A stretch of 64,000 bases of DNA from Dolomedes plantarius (taxonomy: Eukaryota > Arthropoda > Arachnida > Araneae > Dolomedidae): NCBI GenBank assembly GCA_907164885.2, contig OU015496.1, forward strand, positions 104,620,171-104,684,170, written 5' to 3'. The notes below the pieces were generated by a model, which was given only the letters and a program-made list of their open reading frames with translations, was not told where the DNA came from and searched no databases. The translations under genes were made by a program, and so were the position numbers. Below are positions 10,866 to 23,626 of the stretch, piece after piece. The first letter of the stretch is position 1. Each line of letters opens with the position of its first letter.

Positions 10866-12480
10866 TTAACACAGGAATTCCATCTTGTAACTGTCATTAA
10901 TGTAACTATTGGTGTAATACCAAAAGTAATCAAGAAAATCTCGGGGTAAAGTTAGATCATGTTTAATTACTCTAGAAATCACAGTTACAAGGACAGATTA
11001 CATTACACAGTACAAAACAATTGAAAATAATTTAGAGAAAAACAAGTTAACCTAACATAGTCCAAAATTGGGTATTAGACTGGGAGGTCTCCACTCTCGA
11101 CAAAATTCAAACTCTCTCTGCTTAGATGAATGACAGTACGATGGTAGTTTGCACGCAAAGTCTATCCGTATGGTGGCGACACCTACATTTGAGACTTGGA
11201 AGTATTATAGCGTGTGTTATAATCTTGTTTTAACAAAGAATTAACGGGACACTTTGGCCTCTAGAATCAGTAGATATTATACATAATAAAGAAATATTGC
11301 AGACCTTGATCAAGGAATCATAAACCAATTTGAAAAAAAAATTATGGTTGTACAGGGTAGTTGTTAACGAAACACCACTGGTCTGAGGAACACAGTAAAT
11401 GTAAAATTTTGGGAAGGCATATCGTTAAATGTAGGAATAAATTGAATACAAATAAATGTTCGTTCGAAAAACATTCAGGGGTAATAAGGGAGCAGCTTCA
11501 TAAGAGTAACATGGTAGATTTTTCATTAAGAGTTATTTAATACATACTATACGGCCACATCGTGCGGACCAGGGCTTCGAGATCTGGAATTTTATACCAG
11601 ATCGAGGTTTTCCAGTGATCTTATGGGTTTATGGGAATTTTATTTTTCCCCAAAATATCGTAGAATCTGGGTTTTTACTTTGTAAGTTAAAAATATAACA
11701 AAAATTTGATATTTATTTATCATTGTAAGCATAAGTACTTAAGAAATTTAATTATGTAATTATATAAATTAATGAATACTAAATGGTACAAGAAGGGAAC
11801 ATTTCGATTTAATCGTGATGTATCTCTCTCTTAAGAAACCACGCCAGAATTTTGATTTTTTTTATGTGATATAAACGATGGATTCAATAATTCCAATTAT
11901 GAAATATTATCACACTTCATGATCATTTGACTAATCACCCTCTCTCTTCTTAGTCCATAAAGAGAGTTTTTTTCAGAAGTTAGTAGTGTAACAACGAAAC
12001 ACATTCTCTTAAAACTGAAACTGTAAACGATCATAAGATGGCAGAATAAATAGATACCATCAAAACTGTCATTCCTGGATACCTAAAACAGAATATGTAA
12101 AAGACGTAAGGATAGAAGGAGTATGTTCTACACCAATGATGGCGAACTTATGACCCGCGGGTCAGACACTGACCCACGCAGGCTTTATAAATGACCCCCG
12201 CGGTGATTTTTTTAAACTTAATTTTTGTATCCTAAAAGAGAGAACAGAAAATCAAAAATATTAAGTTTATATATCTATTGTCGAATTTATAAAAATATAT
12301 TTCCAAGTGGACATTGGATAACTCTATCACTGCACCTGTGTATGACGTACATGGTCTTAAAACGTCAAGTTTCGTCCTTTTGTCGCGAAGCGCGTATGAC
12401 TCATGGCAGTTAGTCATAAACTTGACGCGCATACATATCCGCTGAATCGTACAACGGAGAGATGTATCAGCTCGGAGAAG
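10866..12480. other. No gene recognised; one solo hAT-like end
   Basis: No coding frame stands out. At about 12131 the sequence ATGATGGCGAACTTATGACC, followed by CGCGGGTC, resembles a widespread hAT terminal repeat, but I found no partner end. Near 11572, CAGGGCTTCGAGATCTGG is another lone terminus-like sequence. Confidence 0.45.
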
Positions 12481-12483
12481 TAC

Positions 12484-12674
12484 GGGCCTGTTCACATAGG
12501 AGTCCGTTGCGTTGCGTTAAGGAAAAGATGACGTTGAGACGAAAATAAACCAATCATAGGCGTTAAAAAGCTCATTGCTAATCGTTTGGAGGCCTATGAT
12601 TGGTTTATTTTTGTCTCAACGTCATCCTTTCCTTAACGCAACGCAACGCAACGGACTCCTATGTGAACAGGCCC
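12484..12674. mobile_element. Foldback (palindromic) MITE with 3-bp duplication
   Basis: Left arm 12484-12561 and right arm 12592-12674 are inverted copies around a 30-base loop. They start with GGGCCTGTTCACATAGGAGT and differ by about two substitutions and one extra GCGTT unit in the right arm. The flanks are tac on both sides (12481-12483, 12675-12677). Three-base duplications and GG-starting ends fit a PIF/Harbinger-type MITE. The near-perfect arms suggest a fairly recent insertion. Confidence 0.88.
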
Positions 12675-12713
12675 TACCAGTGCTGAACTAAATGGCAACT
12701 TTGTCGTACGCGT

Positions 12714-13022
12714 CTAGAAGTGTTTAACCACTTGAGGACCAGCGCGCGGAGAATGAAGCGCAGTCACGGGACCGAACGCTTCATTTGTTTCATTCACAAT
12801 GACATTCATAATTTTTTTATCAAAAAACAGATTAAAAATATCCAATTCACTCTCAATTTGCACAATGTTTAAATTTGGTCCAGTTATCACTGAAAAGTCC
12901 ATCTTCGGTAGTAATTTTATTTCAGAAGACCAACGAGCTGCAGGTTCAGATCAACCATCTAATGGCAACTCCTCTTCAGAATTATATTCCTCTGTGTCTG
13001 AGGAAAATTAACCTTCTGATTC
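12714..13022 (-). pseudogene. piggyBac-type transposase, N-terminal fragment
   Basis: On the minus strand the frame reads SDTEEYNSEEELPLDG, a stop, SEPAARWSSEIKLLPKMDFS, then VITGPNLNIVQIESELDIF and NLFFDKKIMNVIVNETNEAF. An acidic leader followed by F-GP--------E-D-F-LFFD---M--IV-ETN is the start of the piggyBac transposase catalytic domain. The remainder is absent; past the ETN block (toward 12714) the sequence is unrelated. It is one of three piggyBac pieces in the window. Confidence 0.78.
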
Positions 13023-13029
13023 ACTGTTA

Positions 13030-14673
13030 TTAATAATATCAATTTTTAATAATATCAACTGATTTTTAATAATATCACTGTTATTAATAATATCAACACG
13101 CAATTTTTTAAATCTTCTAGATACCTGAATTTTTCACCATAAGATTCTAAGGTATTTTTTTTTCATGTTGTTGGCTTGAATGACAAAATATGTCAGTCAC
13201 TGGCAAAAAATTTCACAAATTTCTCTTGTGCAGTTTACTAGTGTATAGCCCCCACAATACTTGCCGACAACATTATTCTGAAAGTCCTCAGATACCGAGA
13301 AACTTAACAGTTGACTTCGCCTGGAGATACTTACTTTGGAATCTATGCTTATTTACTAGAACATATCGAGAGCTATTTGAAAGAACTGTTGAGAAATATT
13401 CATATTAACTGTAAAATAAATAAATCAACTAGGGCTGCCTCTTAAAAGTGTTGATTACATTTGCTAAAATTCAGCCATTGACTGTGACTGTGTGCTTATT
13501 AGATGTTTCCTCAGATCATCAAGATCAAACGTAGATGTTGCCGAGTTGGACCTAAAAAGTGTTTTCATTCGCATTATAATGTCGTAGAGTTGTGTTTTAA
13601 AGTCCGTAATTAATGTCCATACGTTCGAATGAATGTTTAGTTCTAGGTTCCTAATGCGAATTGTCATATTTAAATACAAGTACGCAATAAGTAATGTCGA
13701 CGTTTAGAATTCAAATAGAATAGTAGAGGAAAATTACGTTAAGTGCCTGGAGAATCCTTTATTAGTAGCGTATATAAAAAAAAGACATTTTTAGAGGCCC
13801 CATTAATTTTATCGTCAGCCGATATAATCATCCCTTGCTGAAGACGCGAAAGCACTTTTTAAGATGACCATGTTTTAGTTAAAACTTATAGCGGGTGAGA
13901 AAAACTGAAAGCATTTTTCTTTAATAAAATAAATACGTAGGAAATGAGTGCCAAGGACACTGGCGAAGTAGCAGCCAATACATTAGATCTAAGAGGTATG
14001 CTGAATTCGCATAAAAGAGAACTATAATTACTAGCTGAGAGTCATTCAGAACAAACAAATGAGAGGCTAATGACGGCTCGGGGCGAAGTAAATTTCACGA
14101 AAATTAAAAAAAGGAAATTCAAAGAAGGCTCCCACTTCTGAGAAATGTCATTGGCTTGTTTCCAGCCTACGAACGCAAATAACGAAAAATTCCCCAGAGT
14201 ATCAGCTGTTGTGTATACTTCCAATTACCAAGAAATTATTCTGAATAAGTAAAAAGTTCCCCGTTAATGTCCATACAATAACTCTTTCTTCACATATCAA
14301 GTAACTTTCTTTGCATTAATGTTGTTTGTTGTTTGCCAATGCAGAGAATTTGACAATGAAGACAGTCGCGAGTCGCACAAAATTCGCGAGAATGGTTGGT
14401 CGCTTCTTTCCGTTAATGTGATGTGGTTTAAATATTTAGACTGAATCTGTATGATTCAGTTCATAATGTATTTTGAATTGAAATCAGATGTTGCTCGTGT
14501 CAACTGTATGTTATAGATTACATGATCTAAATTCATTTTCAAATTTCTAACAGACTTTAATTACTACAACATAAATATATCCATCTTCTCAGCATATCGC
14601 GTATGTTGAAGCATGCACTGCAATAATTCCAAACTCAGATAAAAGCTGTTGCCGTTCGGGCTTTTTCTATTAC
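13030..14673. other. No gene recognised
   Basis: Around 13020-13100 there is a local repeat of TTAATAATATCA. The minus-strand frame 13464-13679 (71 codons) could be a transposon relic but has no clear motif. Nothing else can be supported. Confidence 0.5.
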
Positions 14674-15075
14674 CATGTTTTTATTAACTCGCTTTCTTGT
14701 TTGTTTGTGTGTTTGTCCCGTATAAATCTTGCAATCGATTTTTAACTAACTTCCCGACTACAAGACATTTGGAACTTTCAGAATAGCTCAGAACACGATT
14801 ACAATGCCTTTTTTAAATACTCTTAGACATCTTTAAGCAGAATTAAATTAATTTTCGGTTATTTTCAGTTAATTTTGTTTATAGACTGGTGCAGCCATCT
14901 ATTGGCAAGAACGGAAACGAAAAGTTAAATGCAAGTTAACTTCCAATTATTTTCATTTTCTTTCAAGTTGATGGGACAATTCATGAAAAAAATTTTTAAA
15001 AAGTATTTATTAATACATAAAATTATCAAGTTTATATGATTCAACAGAAAATTTAAAAACATGGTAAATAAAAAG
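14674..15075 (+). repeat. Dispersed repeat, copy A (inverted partner at 42810-43222)
   Basis: It begins ACCATGTTTTTATTAACTCG, includes ATCGATTTTTAACTAACTTC and GCAGCCATCTATTGG, and ends near ATTTAAAAACATGGTAAATA. The same order of blocks occurs on the opposite strand at 42810-43222 with scattered substitutions. There is no coding frame. The type of element is unknown. Confidence 0.85.
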
Positions 15076-16660
15076 TTCTGCCCTCTTGAGCACCATCATT
15101 CCAATAACTTAACGTAGTTTGTAATGTTCAAGTTTCGTTACTCGAAGGATCGTTCATGAGATCATTTTCTCGCGTAATATATTTTGACCTTGATTATCTT
15201 CAGCGAGCTGGCACATTCACAGCCAAGTGTTTTGAACACACTCGCCCCTTATTTATGACCTTGAACTGATGATTCGATAAAGGTTTTCGTCTCCGACATC
15301 TGGGAGGTACTACTGCGCAGATTAGAGCACGTTATTTATGCTTTGGGTTTCACTTCCGTTAATAACATATTCTTGGTATGCGTTGTCGCCTTATTATGAC
15401 TTCAGTGGGCGAAGAGACTCTCAATCGGTATCCGCAATAACAGTCATAATTAACGCCTGCTAAAATTTCTTAATGATAATTTATCTGACAGTTTCTTCCT
15501 ACGATATGCTTATTCTAACGGTTAGATAGACGGTTTTTTGACGATCTCAGTTTTTTTTTTATACGTGTGTTAGCAACTTTTTTTAGATGAATACAGATAA
15601 ATTTAGCTCTCTATTCTTAGTTTTTACGCTAATACTGGAATGCCTTACAGACCGTTACTTAAAAGGATTGACACACTGAACACGATAAATTTCCAGAGTT
15701 TCATTGACAATCTTAAGTACTTCAGAGGCCGATCAAATGAGTATCATTCATTCCCTATCGACGTTAACACAAAAATACCGACCGACGAACTTCTACTGTT
15801 CGTAGAGAAGATTTTCAATAAAGTTATATACTCGTGCACTACATATCTAAAGGCGATAAGTAATAACCGTTTGTTTGAAAATATGCTGCTTCCAGACAAA
15901 AGATCAGAAATATATTAAGAAATAAAAAAGAAGCCAGGGAATACAATTACCTTAAAATGTCCCCTCTAAATAACTAGGTATTAAACGATTCACGAGTTTC
16001 TACAGAAAATCCACCTTCCATTCTCAGAAACAAAAATGGGAAGCGCGTACATAAAAAGCCAATGCAGACAAGATGGCTAAAGACGTTCAGGTAAGCCGTA
16101 AAGGAAACATGTCCAAGGCTTTTGAAAGTCTTGATTTACTGATAAGGCATTTTCCTATTAAATTACTGAGGGAGAAAGTATCTTGCGAAATTCGCGAATG
16201 CAATTTAATTTTCAGATTTTTACATAATGAATATTTTCAGGGTTATTTTCATAGTCGATCAGAAATGATAGTCCCTTTCCGAAACCAAATAGTAATTCTC
16301 AATCAGGGCTCCCAGCGAGAAAAGTGTAGATAATGGACCCAGATAATGAAAAAAAACCAGGTTTTGAAAATACATATTTTTTAATATTAAAAATAATTTT
16401 TTAAAACATACTAAAAAGATAATACACACATTTTCTATAATTACTTGTAGTTAAATAAAATTCTTATTTTATTTAATTGTCGTCAAGTTCAATCGATATC
16501 ATCATTTACGTCCAAATGAATTTTCTAAAGATCCTTTTTATATTTTTTAAATGCGTGCTCTTTTTTTTGGAACGAAGTTCTTTTACGCGGCTTACAGTAG
16601 AGTGAACTGGCAGGAATCGTCACGTAACGAAAAACGTTATGCCCCCTTCATAAGAGCTTT
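15076..16660. other. No gene recognised; two short plus-strand frames
   Basis: The frames at 15640-15918 (ATG start, 92 codons) and 16073-16333 (86 codons) are not obviously low-complexity, but carry no domain I recognise and no shared repeat in the window. They could be relics or chance. Confidence 0.4.
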
Positions 16661-16800
16661 GTCTCAAGGACTCTGTGGCTGAATGGTTATCGCATCGGAC
16701 TACGGCGTGTCGGACTATTGCACTACGGAGCGAGAGGTCCCTGGTTCAAATCCACGCGCAAGCGCTGGCCGTTTCTATTCCCACTCATTCTTGGAATAGC
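16661..16800 (+). repeat. tRNA-derived SINE head or tRNA-like pseudogene
   Basis: It has an A box TGGCTGAATGG at 16676-16686 and a B box GGTTCAAATCC at 16743-16753, 57 bases apart, as in internal RNA polymerase III promoters. The T stem pairs with one mismatch, and no good acceptor stem closes the fold. A true tRNA gene is therefore unlikely. An AT-rich tail follows from 16801. Confidence 0.6.
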
Positions 16801-17801
16801 GCAGTATATATATATTTAATGTTATAATATATGTATATGTATATATATTTATAATCAATAGAAATCTACATATTAAATCACGTTTAGAGTTAAAAAATAA
16901 CGTAAGGAACTTCGTTCCTGACGGGGGTCCCCCCGACCACATATTAGCTACCTATACTCGAGTTCAAGCAATGGGGAAATTTCAAGTCCGCTGATTCGTT
17001 AGTTTCTCCCCGTCATCTATGACATCACCATCTATGACGTCACCAAAGACTTCACGTGACGCCATATTTTCCTCTGAAACTGAATTAATCGTGAAAGAAC
17101 TCGAATATGAAATTCTAAGTCGAGTTCCAAAAGTATATTTTTATTATGAAAAATACACTTATTATTTAAAAGAAAACTTCTAAGATTGAACTTTTTAAAA
17201 CAAGTTAAAGAAACCTTTGAAGAAAAAACCTTTAAAAAATTAAAAAGAATATAATTGTAGCTTTGAAATTTTTATGAAATATGTAACATTTTTTTGGGGG
17301 AATGGATTTATTTTACAAGAACTTGCATTGAAAGATATAAATTTGTATAGGTATATGTGTGTATTATTTTGCAAGAATACATATTTTACCTGTGAATATT
17401 ATTTTATTATATAAACTTAACCATACACTGCACGATTTTTTCTTTTACATCTATGTATATTTTTTCTCACACGTATTTGGGCCTAGACAATATTAAAAAA
17501 ATATTTAAAAAATCTTTTGAATTTTTTACTGTTTTTATCGAAAAATTGTGTTTGGTGTATATATGAATCGCTGTGCATTAAGTTGAATTTTTGCAATGCA
17601 TACTTCAGGTTATTGGTGCCTTATATCTAAAAAATGAGACCATAACTAAAAACTTAAAAAATAAAATAAGTCAGGAAGTAAATAAAATGCCATATAATAG
17701 AATTGCCAAGAAATTAGAATTGGTAACAAATCTAGTTTTTTATTTTTATTTTACATTCTTCAATCTAAACTGCAAAAGATATAAAAAGCAATTGAAAAAT
17801 T

Positions 17802-18560
17802 AAATTGTGTGGAATATTTTAAAGCAGTTTCTGCCTTTATTAATATACAAAGAGTAGCCCCACACTTCTCACATGCTATAAAGGATTGACCTTTACATGT
17901 TTGTAATTTGCACCAAGTACGCGTATCATTCCAAACAGGCATGTGTTCTAATTTGTCTTGCCTTACTACATGGGTGTCAAACTCGCGGCCCGCGACGAAC
18001 ATGTTTGCGGCCCGGCCAATATATTGGCACACAATAATATATAATAAAATAACCGACGCAGGATTATAATTAGATAGGAAGAATTCGCTACGTGCTTTTT
18101 TAATTACACTCTTTTTTTGCTATTATTAAACAAAATGTGTATATTTATGTTGAATATACTGTAATTAGGTAATAAACTGAAAAAACCTACGTTTCTATTA
18201 ATATTGTTTTTTTTTTTTTGCGGCCCACCTATAGTTAAACCTCGTTTGTTTGGTCCAAGTTAGCCTTCGAGTTTGACACCCCTGCCTTACTACAATAGGT
18301 GGAATATAAGCTGTTGGGCTTTTTGTTCTCTTTGCAATGTAATTTTCATTTAATGTTGTAGGTCTCCCTCGTTTAGAGGTGATAGTCTGACCCATTTGAC
18401 AGAGTTTCTACTATTTCTTATCGAAATTCAGCAAGCTTCAATATATTTTTGTTGCTGGCATTTTTTGTAAACATTGACCTTTTGTACAATCCCGAAGCAT
18501 TAATTACTGCCAGGCAATGGAGGCTCCAAGGGGGGGGGGGGGCAGTAAGGGGCAATTTCC
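17802..18560 (-). pseudogene. piggyBac-type transposase, C-terminal fragment split by a MITE
   Basis: Reading the minus strand from about 18550 gives VINASGLYKRSMFTKN and KLAEFR, a stop, and EIVETLSNG. After a frameshift follow SKRGRPTTLNENYIAK and SPTAYIPPIVVRQ. Across the inserted MITE the frame continues DKLEHMPVWNDTRTWCKLQT, CKGQSFIACEKCGATLC. The final cysteine-rich C--C------C--C---LC zinc-binding cluster with an upstream H-P is the typical C-terminus of piggyBac-derived proteins. Removing the MITE and one 8-bp duplication restores continuity through R-Q-D, which confirms that the insertion hit this gene. The stop and frameshift make it dead. Confidence 0.85.
17969..18284. mobile_element. 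hAT MITE, 316 bp, perfect 8-bp target duplication
   Basis: The termini are CATGGGTGTCAAACTCG and CGAGTTTGACACCCCTG, inverted with two mismatches. Both sides carry ccttacta (17961-17968 and 18285-18292). GCGGCCC motifs lie just inside both ends. This terminus type is widespread among animal hAT elements. It sits inside the piggyBac transposase relic. Confidence 0.95.
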
Positions 18561-18596
18561 CCCCCACCATACAATGAGTTTAAATTTAAAATGAGA

Positions 18597-18733
<137 letters not shown>

Positions 18734-20061
18734 AAGGTTGTTAATTATGGTTCTGGTGTGTTTTAAGATAAAAGAAATAGCAAAATATATTTTTTTAGTT
18801 GTTTAAAATAAAATTAGGAAGCTTTTTTTTTATGAATTCTAGTAAATCGTCTAATTTCCTTCACATATGGAACTGCCTATAATTTTTTTCTACGTTTAAT
18901 TTAATATGTTCTTGCTATCATAAGATCCTTCAAACATAATAAATTACTAAAAAAAATGTTTGTTACAAAAGTAAGTTATTTTTCTTTAATTTCTGTTGTG
19001 TTTTATACTTTAAATGCATTTTTTCAAAATCATGTTTTTGCAATTCTGCCTGACTTTGAAGAATTAAGGCTTTGATAAATATGAACTTACAGTTATACTT
19101 TTCATATTTTTTTAATATTGATTCAAGGTTTCAGAAACGTAGGGAGAGTTTTTTTTTGGATAAATGCTTAAATTTTTTTTTACAAATAGATAAACATGAA
19201 AAAGCAGAATTTTTTTTCAAAAATTACCATATAATGAGTAAAATATTTTTTTTACAAAAATTCAGAAACGTATTTAGAAAAAGCTCTCCCTATATTTGTA
19301 GCATATACTATGACATTATTATAAAAATTTAAATTATAAAAAAAATTTTAATTTGACAAAAGAGTCCTCACCTTCCACCTCATTACAAAATTAGGATGGA
19401 AGTTTATCTTCCGAAAAAATGGACATTTGAGCAAAAAAACACAATTACTCACGATTAATTCACATACGCACTAAAATTTGGAGTCTAAATAGTATAGTGT
19501 AATGAATGAATCAGTTTCAGGGTAAAAGATGGCGGCACGTGAAGTCTTTGGAAGTTGCGCTACGTGATGTCATAGATGACGGGGAGAAACCAACGAATCA
19601 GCGGGCTTGATATTTCCCCATTGCTTGAACTCGAGTATAGGTAGTTAATATGTCCCCCGACCGCATTTTTTTTTTTGTCTATAACATGATCCTTCTAATA
19701 CGCCTTTCACCATTTCAGTTTTCGGTATACAGGTATGACAGTTTTGGAGATATTTATTTATTGCCTGTTTTGCCATCATACGATCTTTTACAGTCTCAGT
19801 TTAAAATAATGTTTGTCTTTTGTTTTTATTCTATTAACTTCTGGAAAAATTCTCTCTACGCACGCAGAAGAGTGAGGTAGAATAGTTAAATGGGTCATGA
19901 AGTATGATAAGATTTTATATTTGGGATTATTGAATCTTTGATTTATACTTGATCTTTGATATTACGTAACAAACACCAAAATTCTAGGATGGTTTTATAA
20001 GAGGGAGGTATACTATCACGATTCAATCTAAATAACCTCCTCTTTGAATCACATTCAGACA

Positions 20062-20290
20062 CGGGGCTTGTGGCGGCCCTGTGGTACAGCACGCTGGTTT
20101 TCGGTGCTGAAGGTAGTCGGATTGAATCCCAGCATCTCACCACGAAAAATGCCTATGACATTTTGACAGTGGATTGTGTCGACCCAGCATAGGGGGTAAT
20201 GCTGTCCGCCTATATGGTGATCCCGTAATAACATGGGCAGTAAACCGCGGCGTATGTTTGACAAGTGCATCCGCTTTAAAAAAAAAAATT
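20062..20290 (+). repeat. tRNA-derived SINE, copy 1
   Basis: It begins GGGGCTTGTGGCGGCCCTGT, has a B-box-like GGATTGAATCC at 20119-20129, and ends in CGCTTT plus a run of eleven A at 20280-20290. Many blocks match the sequence at 50935-51150, including ACGCTGGTTTTCGGTGCTGA, TAGGGGGTAATGCTGTCCGC and TGGGCAGTAAAC. Two diverged copies, pol III-type boxes and an A tail indicate a SINE. Copy 1 retains the better tail. Confidence 0.85.
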
Positions 20291-20561
20291 AACTATATAA
20301 TTTTTGCTATATTTTTAATTACAAGTGAAAAAAGCTAGATTTTGTGATGTTTGCCGAAAAAAAATATGGTCATAGAAAAATCCAGATCAGGGTTAAAAAA
20401 CCCACCGGAAATATGCAAAATTTTCAATCTGATACATGCGTGACGTAATTGAAGTTTTGAATTGGAGTTTCTGGGTCTTGAATACTTTTATCTCCTGTTG
20501 CAAGGTAGTTATTTCAATGTACATGTTCTCAGTAATTAAAATTTAAAGTTAATAAAATTGT

Positions 20562-21080
20562 TTTAAAGGAATTAAGAAATTAAAAAATTTTAAAAAGGGA
20601 AAATAATTAAAAATTTAAACAAGTTGTAAACTAAATTGAGAGATTAAAAATTAAGTAATAAAATAAGAAAAAAATTTAAGATTTATTCAATAATATATGA
20701 AGAATTAATTTAAAAAGGTATTAAATTTTAAAGATAATGAATAGGCCTTTTGCAGAATACAAAGATACTAAGAAAAAAACCGCTCTCAAGAAAGAAATAC
20801 TTTCAATCAAGAAAATATTTTAAAAAGGAATTAAGAAATTAAAAAACTTAAAAAAGAGGAAAAATAATTAAAATTTTAAACTAATTAACTAAATTGAGAG
20901 ATTAAAAATGAAGTAATAAAATAAGAAAAAAATTAAGATTAATGCAATAATATGTGAAGAATTAATTTAAAAAGGTATTAAAATTTAAAGATAATGAATA
21001 GGCCCTTAGCAGAATACAAAGATGTTGAGAAAAAAATACTCTCAAAAAAGAAATTCTTTCAATCAAAAAAATTTTTTTTT
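20562..21080. repeat. Tandem duplication, 259-bp period, A-rich
   Basis: Units 20562-20820 and 20821-21080 share GGAATTAAGAAATTAAAAAA, GAATTAATTTAAAAAGGTAT and AGATAATGAATAGGCC. The A-rich sequence is non-coding in practice. The frame 20994-21263 begins within unit 2 and is lysine-rich, so it is doubtful. Confidence 0.85.
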
Positions 21081-23042
21081 CGTATTGAGATAATTATAAA
21101 GTTCCATGAGAAAGCTAAACGTAGCGAGAGGAATTTTTGGAATAAGTTAGTTAAAAAAGGTAATTACAGTAAGCAAGAAAAGTTCACGATAGGAGTATTA
21201 CTGTTACCTCCTAAGCAAGCAAGACCTCGGGCGTTTGTGATACATGCGGCTTCTCAAACTTGAGTTATATTCGAAATTCGATGCACTACACGAACCTAAA
21301 CGACAATTATCCGAATGTTCTGTTGAGAACCAATCAGAAATGCTTTCAAGTGGATTGTTCACTGCCGTGAAGTTCTTGTTACAAAAACAATACAAATCGG
21401 GAATATGCTCAACCAAGAGAAATTTTGTCCGTAAATTATTAAAAAATTCAATGAGTAAATATACGAGATATACCATATAAATCTGAAAACATTTTCGGAA
21501 TTTCCTCTAATAAGAGGGTCTATTTCACGGAGCTATGCCATATCTCGTATATAAATATTTTGGAATAAATAGTCTTTTCCAAAAGGCTATTTAATAAACA
21601 GTCTTTTTAAAAAATTAGAATTTAATTTTAATCAGAATTTAAAATAGAAATTAATTAGAATTTTTCCGAGTCAAAAGAGTAATTAAGTTATTTATCATTA
21701 ATTAAATTATTCGTGTAAGAACTCGCAACCGGAAATGAATTTTCCCTTCCACGATTTCTTCTTCTTTGACTTCTCTGATAGCATAAACGAGACGTATTAT
21801 ATTGTGACGTCACGCCTGCACGGAAGTGCGTTCTCATGTCCCACGGACCAGCTGCATATTTTTCGAGGATTCCACCGAAATTTTGAACACGTGAGGGATT
21901 AAAAAACGATACCAACAAATGCCGCCAGAGTTTTTGGCCTGAAAGTTAATCCCAGGCATACCGGTTTCTCTAGCAAGCTGTGGGGGTAACAGTTTGGAAA
22001 ACAGAAGCGTCTCCTATCACCGTCGTAAAGCTGTCTTTCTTAGCGATAGCTCTATGCGACTTTGTCACTGGAATCCCATAAAGTTTCGTCATAAGAAGAG
22101 CTGTCACCGCTAATCTGCCGGGCCCCGGTTTGGGAAAACAATTTCTAAGAAACCACGCCACCCGCGAAGACCTGAAGCGAGATATAGTCAGAGACTTGGT
22201 GTTTTTGGAGAGATTGTCATGTAACATCGAGCTAGGCAGACGTGTATTTTTGAAGCTCCTGATGAGACCATATGGGTCTGGGAGCGTACGCTGTGAATCT
22301 GCACTTAAATTAATTTCGATATGTTGTAATTGTTTAATGTTTATTTTTTTTGTAAATAAATTTTCTTGTTAAGTTTCTGTTTAATGAATTGGCCTTTTCA
22401 TTATAATTAGGACTCTGTCTTTCTTGGTCATGAATTCAGTAATAGTAATTTTAAAACAGCCTCAGAGAATTGCCTTAACAACCGATCGTGATGCCACAAT
22501 ATGTTTGCCAGAATTTGATTAGATCTTTGACGCAATAATCATCGCGAAATAAACATTAAAACACGTCTCTATAACATCGCGAAATAAATATGTCTCCTTA
22601 GATTTCACCGAGTTCAGTTTTCCAAGGGTATTTAAACTTTTTTTGCAGCAGAGCAGGTGTTCAACAAAATATGTCCATTCCTTTTCCGCAAAAATTTCAT
22701 GTCGTTGCTTCTATCGACAAATTCGTTAGAAATCTCGAATTTCCCCATGATTAAATCCTATTGCTTCATCTTTATTAGCATATACTGTATTTAACATTGT
22801 AATTCCCACATATTTTTTCAAATTTTTGCATCGTCCCCATAATTCTGTTTTGCAATTCTCGCACATTGTTCTTCACATTTGCTCTCAGAGCAGATTTTTT
22901 ATATATTTAAGTACACAAATTTCATTTGTAAAGATGATTTTTTATGAAACTTGTTTACATTTAAAAACTCCTTCTTCTGATTAAAAATTATTTAAACAAT
23001 TTGATATTTTATATGAATAAATTTTTACTTCAAATTTCAAAG
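21081..23042. other. No gene recognised; more complex sequence at 21.7-22.3 kb
   Basis: The segment 21690-22300 is less AT-rich than its surroundings and holds two minus-strand open frames (21970-22227 and 21688-21918). Their peptides include GPGRLAVTALLMTKLYG and YAAGPWDMRTHFRAG. No family is recognised. A plus-strand frame at 21244-21480 is also unassigned. Confidence 0.4.
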
Positions 23043-23044
23043 TA

Positions 23045-23138
23045 CAGGGTGTTTTTTACACAGCTGGCCATTAAAATTGCAACACCATGAAGGAGGGATG
23101 ATACAAAGATCAAATTCGCATTAATAAAAAACACCCTG
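23045..23138. mobile_element. 94-bp mariner-type mini-element
   Basis: With flanking TA included, the ends read TACAGGGTGTTTTTTA (23043-23058) and TAAAAAACACCCTGTA (23125-23140), a perfect 16-bp inverted pair. The inside contains GCTGGCCATTAAAATTGCAA, a sequence type seen in mariner elements. It has TA flanks and no coding capacity. Confidence 0.85.
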
Positions 23139-23626
23139 TATGTTTGTCAAACTTATGATACATTTGCCAAATCTATGGCTTTATTTTCATCAATTATTTT
23201 TTTCTCTTTGCAGGTAAGCAGGAGTGATTTTAAAATGTCTTCAGGATTTATGAAATTTACTGTTAATAATTTCCACCTCTGAAGGACATTTTTAGAGTCC
23301 CTTATGCTTTGGGGGAAATATTTTCAGTATTCATAATCTAAATCAATTTTCCTGAAGACATTTCAAGGATAACATAATAGGAGAAGCTGGACAAAATTTT
23401 ATAGAGGTACCTTGCGTCGTATTTAAGATATATAGTCATTTAAGAAGGGTAAATCATGAGTAATTCCATTTTGAAATTAATAAACTTCAAGTACAAAAAA
23501 TGGACTGTACGGTACATTGCTTAAAATTGTTGTATCTGACTTTGATGACATCGCTGATGCAGGTGATTTATGTTGCATTATTCTTCAAACTCTATATTGT
23601 GTTTTAAACAAAGAAAATAACAATGT

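Noticed and set aside
12131..12240. Complete hAT element starting ATGATGGCGAAC
   Set aside because: Only one end was found. Without a partner or a target duplication I left it as a lone terminus.
16661..16800. Functional tRNA gene
   Set aside because: A and B boxes are present but no acceptor stem forms and the T stem has a mismatch, so a SINE head or pseudogene is more likely.
19072..19332. Plus-strand frame of 86 codons rich in Phe and Lys
   Set aside because: The sequence is runs of T and A inside the piggyBac composite. No motif or conserved composition.
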